NCBI GenBank assembly: GCA_964469155.1 | Contig: CAYXXU010000007.1 | Location: 14,039 to 78,038, forward strand | Direction: 5' to 3' | Length of the DNA: 64,000 nucleotides | From: CAIWKO01 sp964469155 | GTDB taxonomy: Bacteria > Bacteroidota > Bacteroidia > Bacteroidales > CAIWKO01 | Part shown: one piece after another, positions 16,441-25,070 of the stretch | Position numbering within the stretch: the stretch's first letter is position 1 | Layout: each line of letters starts with the position of its first letter | Position numbers and translations under genes: made by a program | Notes under the pieces: generated by a model | The model's input: only the letters and a program-made list of their open reading frames with translations | What the model was told of the DNA's origin: nothing | Databases searched by the model: none

Positions 16441-18336
16441 ATGAAGAAAAGTTTTTTGATCATCATTTCCTTAATGGTAATGATGGGTGCCCATGCACAG
16501 CAAATGAAAACCGAATATTGGAAACGCAACATCAAGAAAGGCGAAGGCCCGACAGTGGACGGAAAAAAGGACGGCAAATGGACGTATTGGTACGAAACCG
16601 GACAGAAATGGTGCGAAGGGGCCTACAAGGCGGATGTGCAGACGGGGCAATGGACCTATTGGTTCATGAACGGCAAGAAGTGGGAAGATATCAATTATGA
16701 TAACGGATTGAACACGCGTTTTTATCCGAACGACAAAAAGGAATATGAGGTGAACATTGTGAACGGTAAACGCGACGGGAAATTCATTAACTGGTATAAG
16801 AACGGCAAGGTGAAGGAAGAAGGCACTTACGTGGGCGGCCTGAAAGACGGCGAATGGCTGAACTATTATGAGAACGGACAGAAACAAGCGGTGAGGAAAT
16901 TTGCCAGGGATGCCATGGTGGGCAACTGGACCTATTGGTATGAAGACGGCAAGGTTTGGAAACAGATTGCGAACGTGAATGGCCCTGTAGTTATTTTCGA
17001 CTCGCTGGGCAATAAGCAAAGCGAATGGTTTGTGAAGGATGGCAAGAAAGACGGGGTTTCGTCGGCATGGTTTCCGAACGGGAAACTGAAAAGCACTACA
17101 ATTTATGTTGCTGACAAACGCGAGGGCCCGCAAACCATATATCATGAGAACGGGCAAAAAATGCTGGAAGGAACTTTTAAGAACGATGAGAAAACCGGGA
17201 AATGGCTTCAGTTTTATGAAGACGGGAAGAAGTGGAAAGAGCTGAACTACGACAATGGCCTGAACACAATCTGGTTTCAGAGCGGGGCCAAACAGGAAGA
17301 GGGCAGCATGAAGAATTCTAAAAAAGAAGGACTGTGGACCATTTGGTATGAGAACGGACAGGTGAAAGACAAAACTACCTATAAGAACGGATTGAAAGAA
17401 GGACCGACCTTTACGTTTTTCGACAACGGAGCCAAAGAAATGGAGGGGGCTTATGTGAATGATTCGCTGAATTGCTATGTCAGATGGTGGCGCAAGAATG
17501 GCAATAAAGAGATGGAAGGGAAGCTGATAAATGATAAACAGGATAGTATTTGGAAATTTTATTATGAGAGCGGAAAGATTGGCAGCAAGGGACCTTTCGT
17601 GAAAGGAAAACAAAGCGGCAACTGGAACTATTTTTATGAAACGGGTGAAAAGTGGAAACAGGGGTTTTATACGGATGGGAAACGCTCGGGGCATTGGATC
17701 ACTTTTTTCGAAAGCGGCGACAAATCGCACGAAGGAGATTTCGACAATGATAAGGAAACAGGAATTTGGGTGAGTTGGTACAAGAACAGGCAGGTTCAGG
17801 ATTCAGGGACATTCAATATGGGCCTGATGGATAAGAAATGGTATGGTTGGTTTGAGAACGGTAAAAAGAAATACATTTCGGAATACGATAAAGGACAGAG
17901 GGAAGGGAAATCGACACTGTGGTGGGAAAACGGCAATATGCGCAGCACGGGTATGTACAAAAAAGGCGAACAGTCGGGTGTCTGGACAGAATGGTATGAG
18001 AACGGAAAAATGTCGGAACAGGGCAATTATATTAACGGACAGAAGACGGGTTACTGGAATTTTTATGATAACTATGGAAACCTATATAAAGAACAGGGAT
18101 TCGTGAACGGAAAACCCGACGGTAAGTTTGTGGAATATTACCAGAACGGCCAGAAATCGAGCCAGGGTTTGTTCGTGAATATGATAAAAGAGGGAACCTG
18201 GTATTACTGGGATAAGGATGGGAATTTGATGTACCAGGTGACCTTCAAAGCCGGAAAAAAGATTAATGAGGTGAAACCGCTGGAACAAAAGAAAGAACAA
18301 GAAAAGCCGAAGACGAATACGGGGAAGGGGTTTTAG
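16441..18336 (+). CDS. Secreted protein of ~24 YwqK/MORN-like repeats
   Basis: 631 residues. The signal peptide ends at 'GAHAQ' (~residue 20). Nearly all the rest consists of about 24 repeats of ~24 residues with the consensus W-x-x-(W/Y)-(Y/F)-E-N-G-(Q/K)-(K/V)-x-x-E-G-x-(Y/F)-x-(N/D)-G-x-x-x-G, for example 'WTIWYENGQVKDKTTYKNG'. A Lys/Glu-rich tail ends the protein ('EQKKEQEKPKTNTGKGF'). Databases often label such proteins 'YwqK-family antitoxin', but no toxin gene is adjacent and the signal peptide points to the periplasm or surface. The repeats would form a long beta-hairpin sheet or solenoid, suiting binding or scaffolding. It probably shares a transcript with the polyprenyl synthase (11-base gap). 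Function unknown. Confidence 0.85.
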   Translation: MKKSFLIIISLMVMMGAHAQQMKTEYWKRNIKKGEGPTVDGKKDGKWTYWYETGQKWCEGAYKADVQTGQWTYWFMNGKKWEDINYDNGLNTRFYPNDKKEYEVNIVNGKRDGKFINWYKNGKVKEEGTYVGGLKDGEWLNYYENGQKQAVRKFARDAMVGNWTYWYEDGKVWKQIANVNGPVVIFDSLGNKQSEWFVKDGKKDGVSSAWFPNGKLKSTTIYVADKREGPQTIYHENGQKMLEGTFKNDEKTGKWLQFYEDGKKWKELNYDNGLNTIWFQSGAKQEEGSMKNSKKEGLWTIWYENGQVKDKTTYKNGLKEGPTFTFFDNGAKEMEGAYVNDSLNCYVRWWRKNGNKEMEGKLINDKQDSIWKFYYESGKIGSKGPFVKGKQSGNWNYFYETGEKWKQGFYTDGKRSGHWITFFESGDKSHEGDFDNDKETGIWVSWYKNRQVQDSGTFNMGLMDKKWYGWFENGKKKYISEYDKGQREGKSTLWWENGNMRSTGMYKKGEQSGVWTEWYENGKMSEQGNYINGQKTGYWNFYDNYGNLYKEQGFVNGKPDGKFVEYYQNGQKSSQGLFVNMIKEGTWYYWDKDGNLMYQVTFKAGKKINEVKPLEQKKEQEKPKTNTGKGF

Positions 18337-18620
18337 GGGTTTAGACTATTAGGGGGGAGAAAACCACTAAGACACTAAGAACACTGAGAAACACTAAGAA
18401 TTGTTATCGGGAGTCATTAGTAGTCATCCCGACATTTCATGTGACAGGTTAATTGTCATTAATAGTCATTAATAGTCATTAGTTGTCATTAGTTGTCATC
18501 CCGACATTTCATGTGCCAGGTTGATTGTCATTAGTTGTCATCCCGACATTTCATGTGCCAGGTTGATTGTCATTAATGGTCATTGGTTGTTATTCATTGC
18601 TTTTAGAATTTATGAGAAAG
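18333..18620. repeat. Mosaic intergenic repeats (10-bp and 42-bp units)
   Basis: After the stop come TTTAGACTATTAGG, then CACTAAGA-type units (18365-18400), then three copies of GTCATCCCGACATTTCATGT starting at 18423, 18495 and 18537, the last two 42 bases apart. They are interspersed with 10-bp GTCATTAATA/GTCATTAGTT units (about 18454-18499). No coding frame spans them. This fills most of the 350-base gap between two converging genes. No classical terminator is seen. Confidence 0.85.
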
Positions 18621-18686
18621 TTTTGATGGGGTCGCCTGTTTCCATTTTCCTAATCCCCTAAATGTCTAAAGCCTAATAGCCCATTA

Positions 18687-19133
18687 TCATCTTTTAGATT
18701 TAAAGAAATCTTCCATCAGTTTGGCGGCATCTTCTTTGAGGAGGCCACTTTCGAGTTTGGTTTTGGGATGGAGGAGGTTTTTGCCTGTGGTGCTAAAACC
18801 ACGTTTGGAGTCGGAGGCGGCATATACTATGCGGCTGATCTGCGACCAGAAAAGGGCTCCGGCGCACATTACACAGGGTTCGATGGTTACGTAAAGGGTA
18901 CAATCAATAAGGTATTTGGCGCCGAGATAATTCGCCGCCGAGGTGATGGCCTGCATTTCGGCATGGGCGGTGACATCCGTAAGCCTCTCGGTAAGATTGT
19001 GGGCACGGGCAATGATACGGTTGTTGTAAACAATGACGGCTCCAATGGGCACCTCGTCTTCTTCAAAAGCTTTGCGGGCTTCTTTCAGGGCTTCCTGCAT
19101 AAAGGTGGCGTCGGTGGGGTTCAGCACTTCCAT
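18687..19133 (-). CDS. tadA: tRNA-specific adenosine deaminase TadA
   Basis: 148 residues, the expected size. The zinc deaminase signature is complete: 'HAEMQAI' near residue 57 (zinc His and catalytic Glu) and 'EPCVMCAGALFW' near residue 87 (two zinc cysteines). 'FEEDEVPIGAVIV' precedes it as in TadA. The enzyme converts A34 to inosine in the anticodon of tRNA-Arg(ACG). It is transcribed divergently from aspS, with 87 bases between the starts, so the two translation genes share a regulatory region. Beyond its stop lies a dispersed repeat. Confidence 0.95.
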   Translation of the reverse strand: MEVLNPTDATFMQEALKEARKAFEEDEVPIGAVIVYNNRIIARAHNLTERLTDVTAHAEMQAITSAANYLGAKYLIDCTLYVTIEPCVMCAGALFWSQISRIVYAASDSKRGFSTTGKNLLHPKTKLESGLLKEDAAKLMEDFFKSKR

Positions 19134-19220
19134 AAAGATGTATTTTGAACAAAAATAATCAATTCGGGCACAACTGCCTTTCGCGATTTATGATTAATTT
19201 CGCACTTCAAAACAAATGCT

Positions 19221-20963
19221 ATGCTTAGAACACACAATTGCGGCGAATTGACCCTGACAGATGTTGGCAAACAGGTGACCCTGTGCGGATGGATACAGAA
19301 ATCGAGAGACCTGGGAGGGATGACTTTTATCGACCTGCGCGACCGCTATGGACTGACACAACTGGTGTTCAACATGGATGTGAATGCGGAGCTCTGCGAA
19401 ACGGCCCGCAAACTGGGGCGCGAATACGTGATAGCTATAAAAGGCCAGGTGGCTGAAAGAAGTAATAAAAACCTGAAGATGCCCACCGGGGAAGTAGAAA
19501 TTATTGTTGATGAAATACAGGTGCTGAATATTTCAAAAACACCGCCTTTTACGATAGAAGATGTATCGGATGGGGGAGAGGAACTTCGCATGAAATACCG
19601 TTATCTGGACCTGAGAAGGAATCCGAACAAAGAAAATCTGGAACTCAGGCACAGGATGTCGATAGAGACACGCATGTATCTGAACGATCAGAAATTTATA
19701 GAGATTGAGACGCCCTGCCTCATCAAATCGACACCTGAAGGTGCCAGGGATTTTGTGGTGCCTTCGCGTACGAATCCCGGTGAGTTTTATGCTTTGCCTC
19801 AATCGCCGCAGACCTTTAAGCAATTGCTGATGGTGGCCGGATATGATCGTTATTTCCAAATCGTACGTTGTTTCAGGGATGAGGATCTTAGGGCCGACCG
19901 CCAACCAGAATTCACCCAGATAGATTGCGAAATGTCGTTCGTCACCCGTGAAGACATACTGGATACTTTTGAAGGGTTGACTAAAAATCTGTTTAAAAAG
20001 GTCAAAGGTATTGATATCTCAGAATTTCCACGAATGACTTACGCCGATGCCATAAAATATTATGGCTCTGACAAACCCGATCTGCGTTTTGAAATGAAAT
20101 TTGTAGAATTAAATGATCTTGCAAAGGGTAAGGGATTTAAAGTTTTTGACGATGCCGAACTGGTGGTTGGTATTTGCGTGAAAGGTTGTGCGGAATATTC
20201 CAGAAAACAACTGGACGAGTTGACAGATTTTGTAAGAAAACCCCAGATAGGTGCCAATGGTATGGTGTATGTTAAATTCAATGCTGATGGCAGTATAGGT
20301 TCCTCTGTAAGTAAATTCTTCGGTGAGGATGATCTGAAAGCCTGGGGAGAAGCCTTTGGAGCTGAAAAGAATGATCTGCTGCTGGTGCTGGCCGGAAATA
20401 TGGATAAAACTCAAACTGCTCTGAGTGGACTGCGTCTTGAAATGGGAAGCCGTTTGGGACTGAGGAAAAACACCGAATTCAAACCGCTTTGGGTAGTCGA
20501 TTTCCCTTTGCTGGAGTGGGACGAAGAAACCCAAAGATTTTATGCCAAACATCATCCTTTCACTTCACCCGTGCCTGAGGATATAGCCTTGCTGGATACC
20601 GATCCCGGAAAAGTCAATGCCAATGCTTACGACCTGGTGATAAACGGGGTAGAGATAGGCGGAGGTTCCATAAGGATCCATAACAGAGACCTGCAGAAGA
20701 GAATGTTCGAAGTGCTGGGATTTACTGACGAAGAAGCTCAAAAACAGTTTGGCTTTCTGATGAATGCTTTCGAATACGGTGCCCCACCTCATGGCGGCAT
20801 TGCTTTTGGGTTCGACAGATTTTGTGCCGTGCTGGGTGGTTCTGAATCCATAAGGGATTTTATAGCTTTCCCAAAGAACAACTCAGGTCGTGATATCATG
20901 GCGGATGCTCCTTCGACCATCTCTCAGGAACAACTTATAGAGCTTAATATTAAATTGGGATAA
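19221..20963 (+). CDS. aspS: Aspartyl-tRNA synthetase
   Basis: 580 residues, typical of bacterial AspRS. It shows an OB-fold anticodon-binding domain at residues ~15-110 ('VTLCGWIQKSRDLGG'), class II motif 2 'FRDEDLRADRQPEFTQ' near residue 217, the bacterial GAD insert domain (~285-410), the 'LPQSPQTFKQLLM' substrate loop and motif 3 'GGIAFGFDRF' near residue 530. It charges tRNA-Asp. Whether it also charges tRNA-Asn depends on whether asnS and gatCAB exist elsewhere in the genome. A shared terminator follows. Confidence 0.98.
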   Translation: MLRTHNCGELTLTDVGKQVTLCGWIQKSRDLGGMTFIDLRDRYGLTQLVFNMDVNAELCETARKLGREYVIAIKGQVAERSNKNLKMPTGEVEIIVDEIQVLNISKTPPFTIEDVSDGGEELRMKYRYLDLRRNPNKENLELRHRMSIETRMYLNDQKFIEIETPCLIKSTPEGARDFVVPSRTNPGEFYALPQSPQTFKQLLMVAGYDRYFQIVRCFRDEDLRADRQPEFTQIDCEMSFVTREDILDTFEGLTKNLFKKVKGIDISEFPRMTYADAIKYYGSDKPDLRFEMKFVELNDLAKGKGFKVFDDAELVVGICVKGCAEYSRKQLDELTDFVRKPQIGANGMVYVKFNADGSIGSSVSKFFGEDDLKAWGEAFGAEKNDLLLVLAGNMDKTQTALSGLRLEMGSRLGLRKNTEFKPLWVVDFPLLEWDEETQRFYAKHHPFTSPVPEDIALLDTDPGKVNANAYDLVINGVEIGGGSIRIHNRDLQKRMFEVLGFTDEEAQKQFGFLMNAFEYGAPPHGGIAFGFDRFCAVLGGSESIRDFIAFPKNNSGRDIMADAPSTISQEQLIELNIKLG

Positions 20964-20980
20964 ACCCCGATAGCCTGTAA

Positions 20981-21010
20981 AGAAAAAGCCCGGCACGCCG
21001 GGCTTTTTCT
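20981..21010 (+). terminator. Bidirectional terminator between aspS and the zinc-ribbon gene
   Basis: AGAAAAAGCCCGGC / GCCGGGCTTTTTCT, 14-bp arms with a 2-base centre. A-rich on the left and T-rich on the right, so it can terminate the converging transcripts from both strands. Confidence 0.92.
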
Positions 21011-21027
21011 TTTAGAGAAATAGTATT

Positions 21028-22110
21028 TTATTTTGGTTCACGAACGGCTTCGTCAATAGTTGAATCTACCAGGATTCTTCCGCAATATTCGCAAACAATA
21101 ATTTTTTTGTGCATTTTAATGTCGAGCTGACGCTGAGGTGGAATCTTATTAAAGCAACCGCCGCATGCATCGCGCTCTACCATAACCACGGCCAAACCGT
21201 TGCGTGCATTTTTCTTGATGCGCTGGTATGCTGTAATCAGACGGTCCTCAATATATTTCTGGCTTTCCTGTAATTTGTCAACCAGTTTCTTTTCTTCTTT
21301 TTCGGTTTCGGAGACAATCTCTTCCAGTTCTAATTTTTTCTGAGCCAGATCTTCCTTACGTTCTTTATGCGCCAGAATAGTCTTTTCCGAAATATCTGTC
21401 TTAAGTTCCAAAGCAGAAGTAAACTCTTTTATCTTTTTTTCACAAAGTTGTATCTCAAGGGTTTGAAACTCCATTTCCTTGGTAATAGAATCATATTCCC
21501 TGTTGTTACGGACATTCATCTGTTGAGCTTCATATTTTTTAATTAGAGACTGATGTTCTTTGATAGCGGCTTTCTTTGCCTTAATTTCAGTTTCAATTTC
21601 TTTAATCTCAGCATTGATGTTCTCGATACGGGTTTCGAGACCGGCAATTTCGTCTTCCAGATCCTGAACTTCCAGAGGTAATTCACCGCGAACGATGCGT
21701 ATCTTGTTGATTTCGCTATCAACCTGCTGCAGACTATACAGTGCCACTAACTTTTTCTCAACAGTTACATCTGCCAGATTTTCGTTTTCGGCCTTTTTTA
21801 CAGGAGTGACAGGTGTTTCTTTCTGGATTTCTTTTTCTTTAACCGGCGGAACTTCTTTTTTTACCCTGGTCTTTTCTTTTACAGGAGCCTTTTCTTTTAA
21901 TTTTGTTTTAGCTTCTACTTTTGGAAGAACTTCCTTTTTGGATTTCACTTTGGGTTCTTCTTTCTTTACAGCTTTTTTTACGACCGGCTTTTCTTTTGCC
22001 GGCATATCTTTTACTAATTTTTCTTTAGTCGCTTTTTCTTTCACAGGCTTTGCTGACTTTTCTTTTGTCTTGGGCTCTTTCTCTTTGGCTTTTGAAGTCG
22101 TTTTTGCCAT
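21028..22110 (-). CDS. Coiled-coil C4 zinc-ribbon protein with long lysine-rich N-terminus
   Basis: 360 residues. Residues ~1-110 are low-complexity, Lys/Glu/Pro/Val-rich ('KEKATKEKLVKDMPAKEKP'), similar in composition to histone H1-like tails. Residues ~115-300 form a long antiparallel coiled coil ('LYSLQQVDSEINKIRIVRG' onward), and the C-terminus carries a zinc ribbon with 'ACGGCFNKIPPQ' and 'VCEYCGRILVD'. The core resembles the CT398/HP0958-type zinc-ribbon family of mostly unknown role. It lies 17 bases after the Nif3-like gene, a pairing seen in many bacteria, at the end of the glmS operon. The Lys-rich extension is not part of the core family and may bind nucleic acid (inference). Confidence 0.85.
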   Translation of the reverse strand: MAKTTSKAKEKEPKTKEKSAKPVKEKATKEKLVKDMPAKEKPVVKKAVKKEEPKVKSKKEVLPKVEAKTKLKEKAPVKEKTRVKKEVPPVKEKEIQKETPVTPVKKAENENLADVTVEKKLVALYSLQQVDSEINKIRIVRGELPLEVQDLEDEIAGLETRIENINAEIKEIETEIKAKKAAIKEHQSLIKKYEAQQMNVRNNREYDSITKEMEFQTLEIQLCEKKIKEFTSALELKTDISEKTILAHKERKEDLAQKKLELEEIVSETEKEEKKLVDKLQESQKYIEDRLITAYQRIKKNARNGLAVVMVERDACGGCFNKIPPQRQLDIKMHKKIIVCEYCGRILVDSTIDEAVREPK

Positions 22111-22127
22111 ATTTTTTATGTTTTAAA

Positions 22128-23216
22128 TTAAAAGTAATTTACGGGATTGGATTTTGTTTCGGGAAATAAAAATGCAAAAGTAGGAAATTTTTTCATTAAA
22201 ACAGAAGCAATTAATTCAACTGAGAATTGTTCCGATTCAAAATGTCCTATATCTGCCAAAAGAATATTATCTGTAAAAAAATCATGATACTTAATATCCG
22301 ATGTGATGAAAATATCCGCATGCCTGCGTATTGCCTGATTCAGTAGAAATATCCCTGAACCACCACAAAATGCAACAGTTTGAATTTCCTGCTTAGAAAT
22401 TTTATTATGCCGGATACATTTGGTTCCAAAAATTTCTTTAATTAATCGGAGAAAATCTGTTGTATTTATTGGCTGTTCCAAATTTCCAATGACTCCGGCC
22501 CCAATTTTAGCATAGGTGTTATCGACTTTATAGATGTCATAGGCTACTTCCTCATAAGGATGATTTTGAAGTAATGCTTTGATAATTTTTGACTCAAAAT
22601 TAACAGGATAAATTAATTCAATGCGGACTTCTTCCTCATAATGAAGTTCATTTGGCTTCCCAACAAAAGGATTTGAATCTTCGTTTCCTTTAAAACTTCC
22701 AATTCCCTGCATATTAAAACTACAGGAATCATAATTGCCAATATGTCCGCCACCTGCAGCAAATAATGCAGTTCGAACTTTTTCTGCGTGATCCGTTGGG
22801 CAATAAACCACCAGTTTCTTTAACAGATTACCTGTGGGTGCAAGAATTTTGATATTGTTTAATCTGAGTTTTTTAGCAATAAATACATTTAATCCTGCAA
22901 AATTATTATCCAAACTGGTATGTGCACTATAAATAGTAATATCGTTTTTTAATGCTTTTTCAATAATACGTTCTTCGGCATTGGCACCGGTAATTTTTTT
23001 CAGTCCATGAAAGATCAAAGGGTGATGAGAAATAATAAGATTACAGTCTTTACTGATGGCTTCATCCAGGATTTCTTCAGTAACATCTAATGTGATCATG
23101 GCCTGTTTCAGTCCGGACAGGCCATTTCCAACCTGTAATCCACAATTATCAAAATTCTCTTGAAAATCAACCGGAATTAACTGTTCGAAATAATCTAATA
23201 CTTCATTGATTTTCAT
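22128..23216 (-). CDS. Nif3-like dinuclear metal-centre protein (GTP cyclohydrolase I type 2 homologue)
   Basis: 362 residues. Metal-ligand motifs of the NIF3/YbgI family are present: 'ISHHPLIFHGLKK' near residue 63, 'SAHTSLDN' near residue 97 and a C-terminal 'DIGHFESEQFSVE' near residue 325. The middle (~130-240) is the PII/CutA-like insert domain of the long subtype ('KLVVYCPTDHAEKVRTALFAAGGGHIGNYDSCSF' region). The biochemical role of the family is unsettled; it forms hexameric rings with a di-metal site. It lies between glmS (12-base gap) and the zinc-ribbon gene (17-base gap), so all are very likely one transcript. Confidence 0.93.
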   Translation of the reverse strand: MKINEVLDYFEQLIPVDFQENFDNCGLQVGNGLSGLKQAMITLDVTEEILDEAISKDCNLIISHHPLIFHGLKKITGANAEERIIEKALKNDITIYSAHTSLDNNFAGLNVFIAKKLRLNNIKILAPTGNLLKKLVVYCPTDHAEKVRTALFAAGGGHIGNYDSCSFNMQGIGSFKGNEDSNPFVGKPNELHYEEEVRIELIYPVNFESKIIKALLQNHPYEEVAYDIYKVDNTYAKIGAGVIGNLEQPINTTDFLRLIKEIFGTKCIRHNKISKQEIQTVAFCGGSGIFLLNQAIRRHADIFITSDIKYHDFFTDNILLADIGHFESEQFSVELIASVLMKKFPTFAFLFPETKSNPVNYF

Positions 23217-23228
23217 GAAAATAATTTG

Positions 23229-25067
23229 TTATTCAACAGTAACAGATTTTGCCAGGTTGCGTGGCTGATCGATACTGCAACCTCTCATCACAGCAATATG
23301 ATAAGCTAAAAGTTGAAGTGGAATAGTTGCCAGCAAAGGAACCAGTAATTCTTCGGTATCGGGAATCTCGATAACAAAATCGGCAAGATTTCTTACTGCA
23401 ACATCACCTTCAGTAACAATAGCAATAATTTTACCTTTACGGGCTTTAACTTCTTCAATATTGGAAACGATTTTTTCGTACACACCCTGATTGGTAGCAA
23501 TAATGACAACGGGCATTGCTTCATCGATCAATGCAATAGGGCCATGTTTCATCTCGGCAGCCGGATATCCTTCTGCATGAATATAGGATATTTCTTTTAA
23601 CTTCAATGCGCCTTCCAATGCAACCGGAAAATTATAGCCTCTCCCTAAGTATAAAAAATTTATAGAATCTTTAAAGATTCTGGCAATTTTAATTATATCA
23701 TCATTTACCTTTAAGGTTTTCTCAACTTTCGCAGGAATATTTTCCAACTCATTTATTATCTGAAAAAACCGTGATTTTGAAATACTGCCTTTTTTATCAG
23801 CTATCATAAGGGCCATCAATGCCAAAATGGTAACCTGAGAGGTAAAGGCCTTGGTTGATGCAACTCCGATTTCAGGCCCGGCATGTGTATAGCTTCCTGC
23901 GTGTGTTGCTCTGGGAATGGAAGACCCAACAACATTACAAATACCAATGATGGTCGCCCCTTTTGATTTTGCCAGTTCAATTGCTGCCAAGGTATCAGCG
24001 GTTTCTCCCGATTGTGAAATGGCAATCACTACATCATCTTCATATATCACAGGATTTCTATAACGAAATTCAGAAGCATATTCGACTTCAACAGGAACAC
24101 GGGCCAAATCTTCGAACAAATATTCGCCGACCAGACCAGCGTGCCAGGAGGTTCCACAGGCAATAATTATGACGCGCTTGGCATTTTTTAATTTTTCAAT
24201 ATAATCTATGATACCTCCCAGAGATACAATTCCTTTTTCAGCATTTAAACGCCCCCTCATACTGTCTCCGATAGATCGGGGTTGTTCATATATCTCCTTT
24301 AGCATAAAGTGCTCAAAACCTCCTTTTTCGATAGCGCTGAGATTCATTTCCAGCTTTTGGATGTAGGGTGTTTTATCTTTGTTTTTTATGGTAATTATTT
24401 TCAGATCTTCATTACGACGCAAAATGGCGACTTCTTCGTCATTCAAATAAACTACCTTTTTGGTGTATTCAATGATAGGGGTTGCATCTGAAGCGATGAA
24501 CATTTCTTTATTTCCTATTCCGATAACTAAAGGGCTTCCCTTTTTTGCTGCAATCAAGAGGTCCGGGTCTTCCTGCGATATAATTACAATAGCGTAGGCC
24601 CCAATGACTTGGTTTAAAGCCAATCTGACAGCCTCAACCAAATCTACTTTTTCATGCGATCTGATATCTTCGATCAGGTGAATTAATACTTCTGTATCTG
24701 TTTTGCTGCAAAATACATAACCCCTGCTGATGAGTTCCTCGCGCAGTGTAGCATAATTCTCAATAATTCCGTTATGAATAATGGCCAGTTTTTTGGAATG
24801 AGAAAAGTGGGGGTGAGCATTTACATCATTGGGCTCTCCATGAGTTGCCCAGCGAGTATGAGCAATCCCGATGGTGCCGGTTGTATCTCCACAGTCAATA
24901 AACGACTCCAGATCAGCAACTTTACCTTTGTGTTTATATAATTTGATGCCCCCATTCAGAATTGCAATACCGGCGCTGTCGTAGCCTCGATATTCAAGGC
25001 GGTATAACCCTTTAATTAAAATAGGATAGGCCTGTTTTGGGCCAACATAACCTACAATTCCACACAT
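23229..25067 (-). CDS. glmS: Glutamine--fructose-6-phosphate aminotransferase (isomerizing)
   Basis: 612 residues. It starts 'MCGIVGYVG', so Cys2 becomes the N-terminal nucleophile of the class II glutamine amidotransferase domain. Two SIS domains follow ('ISQSGETADTLAAIELAKS' near 350; 'AEGYPAAEMKHGPIALIDE' near 495) and the conserved end 'PRNLAKSVTVE' closes the sugar site. It makes glucosamine-6-phosphate, the first committed step to UDP-GlcNAc for wall and LPS. No glmS ribozyme or obvious structured leader is seen upstream, since only 3 bases separate it from the DUF4270 gene. It is central in a five-gene minus-strand operon. Confidence 0.98.
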   Translation of the reverse strand: MCGIVGYVGPKQAYPILIKGLYRLEYRGYDSAGIAILNGGIKLYKHKGKVADLESFIDCGDTTGTIGIAHTRWATHGEPNDVNAHPHFSHSKKLAIIHNGIIENYATLREELISRGYVFCSKTDTEVLIHLIEDIRSHEKVDLVEAVRLALNQVIGAYAIVIISQEDPDLLIAAKKGSPLVIGIGNKEMFIASDATPIIEYTKKVVYLNDEEVAILRRNEDLKIITIKNKDKTPYIQKLEMNLSAIEKGGFEHFMLKEIYEQPRSIGDSMRGRLNAEKGIVSLGGIIDYIEKLKNAKRVIIIACGTSWHAGLVGEYLFEDLARVPVEVEYASEFRYRNPVIYEDDVVIAISQSGETADTLAAIELAKSKGATIIGICNVVGSSIPRATHAGSYTHAGPEIGVASTKAFTSQVTILALMALMIADKKGSISKSRFFQIINELENIPAKVEKTLKVNDDIIKIARIFKDSINFLYLGRGYNFPVALEGALKLKEISYIHAEGYPAAEMKHGPIALIDEAMPVVIIATNQGVYEKIVSNIEEVKARKGKIIAIVTEGDVAVRNLADFVIEIPDTEELLVPLLATIPLQLLAYHIAVMRGCSIDQPRNLAKSVTVE

Positions 25068-25070
25068 AGT

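Noticed and set aside
16471..17730. Long minus-strand open frame (419 codons) inside the YwqK-repeat gene
   Set aside because: It mirrors the repeat periodicity of the plus-strand gene, has no start context and reads as a hydrophobic low-complexity shadow.
16441..18336. Toxin-antitoxin locus suggested by the YwqK repeat name
   Set aside because: The protein is exported and no toxin-like gene is adjacent.
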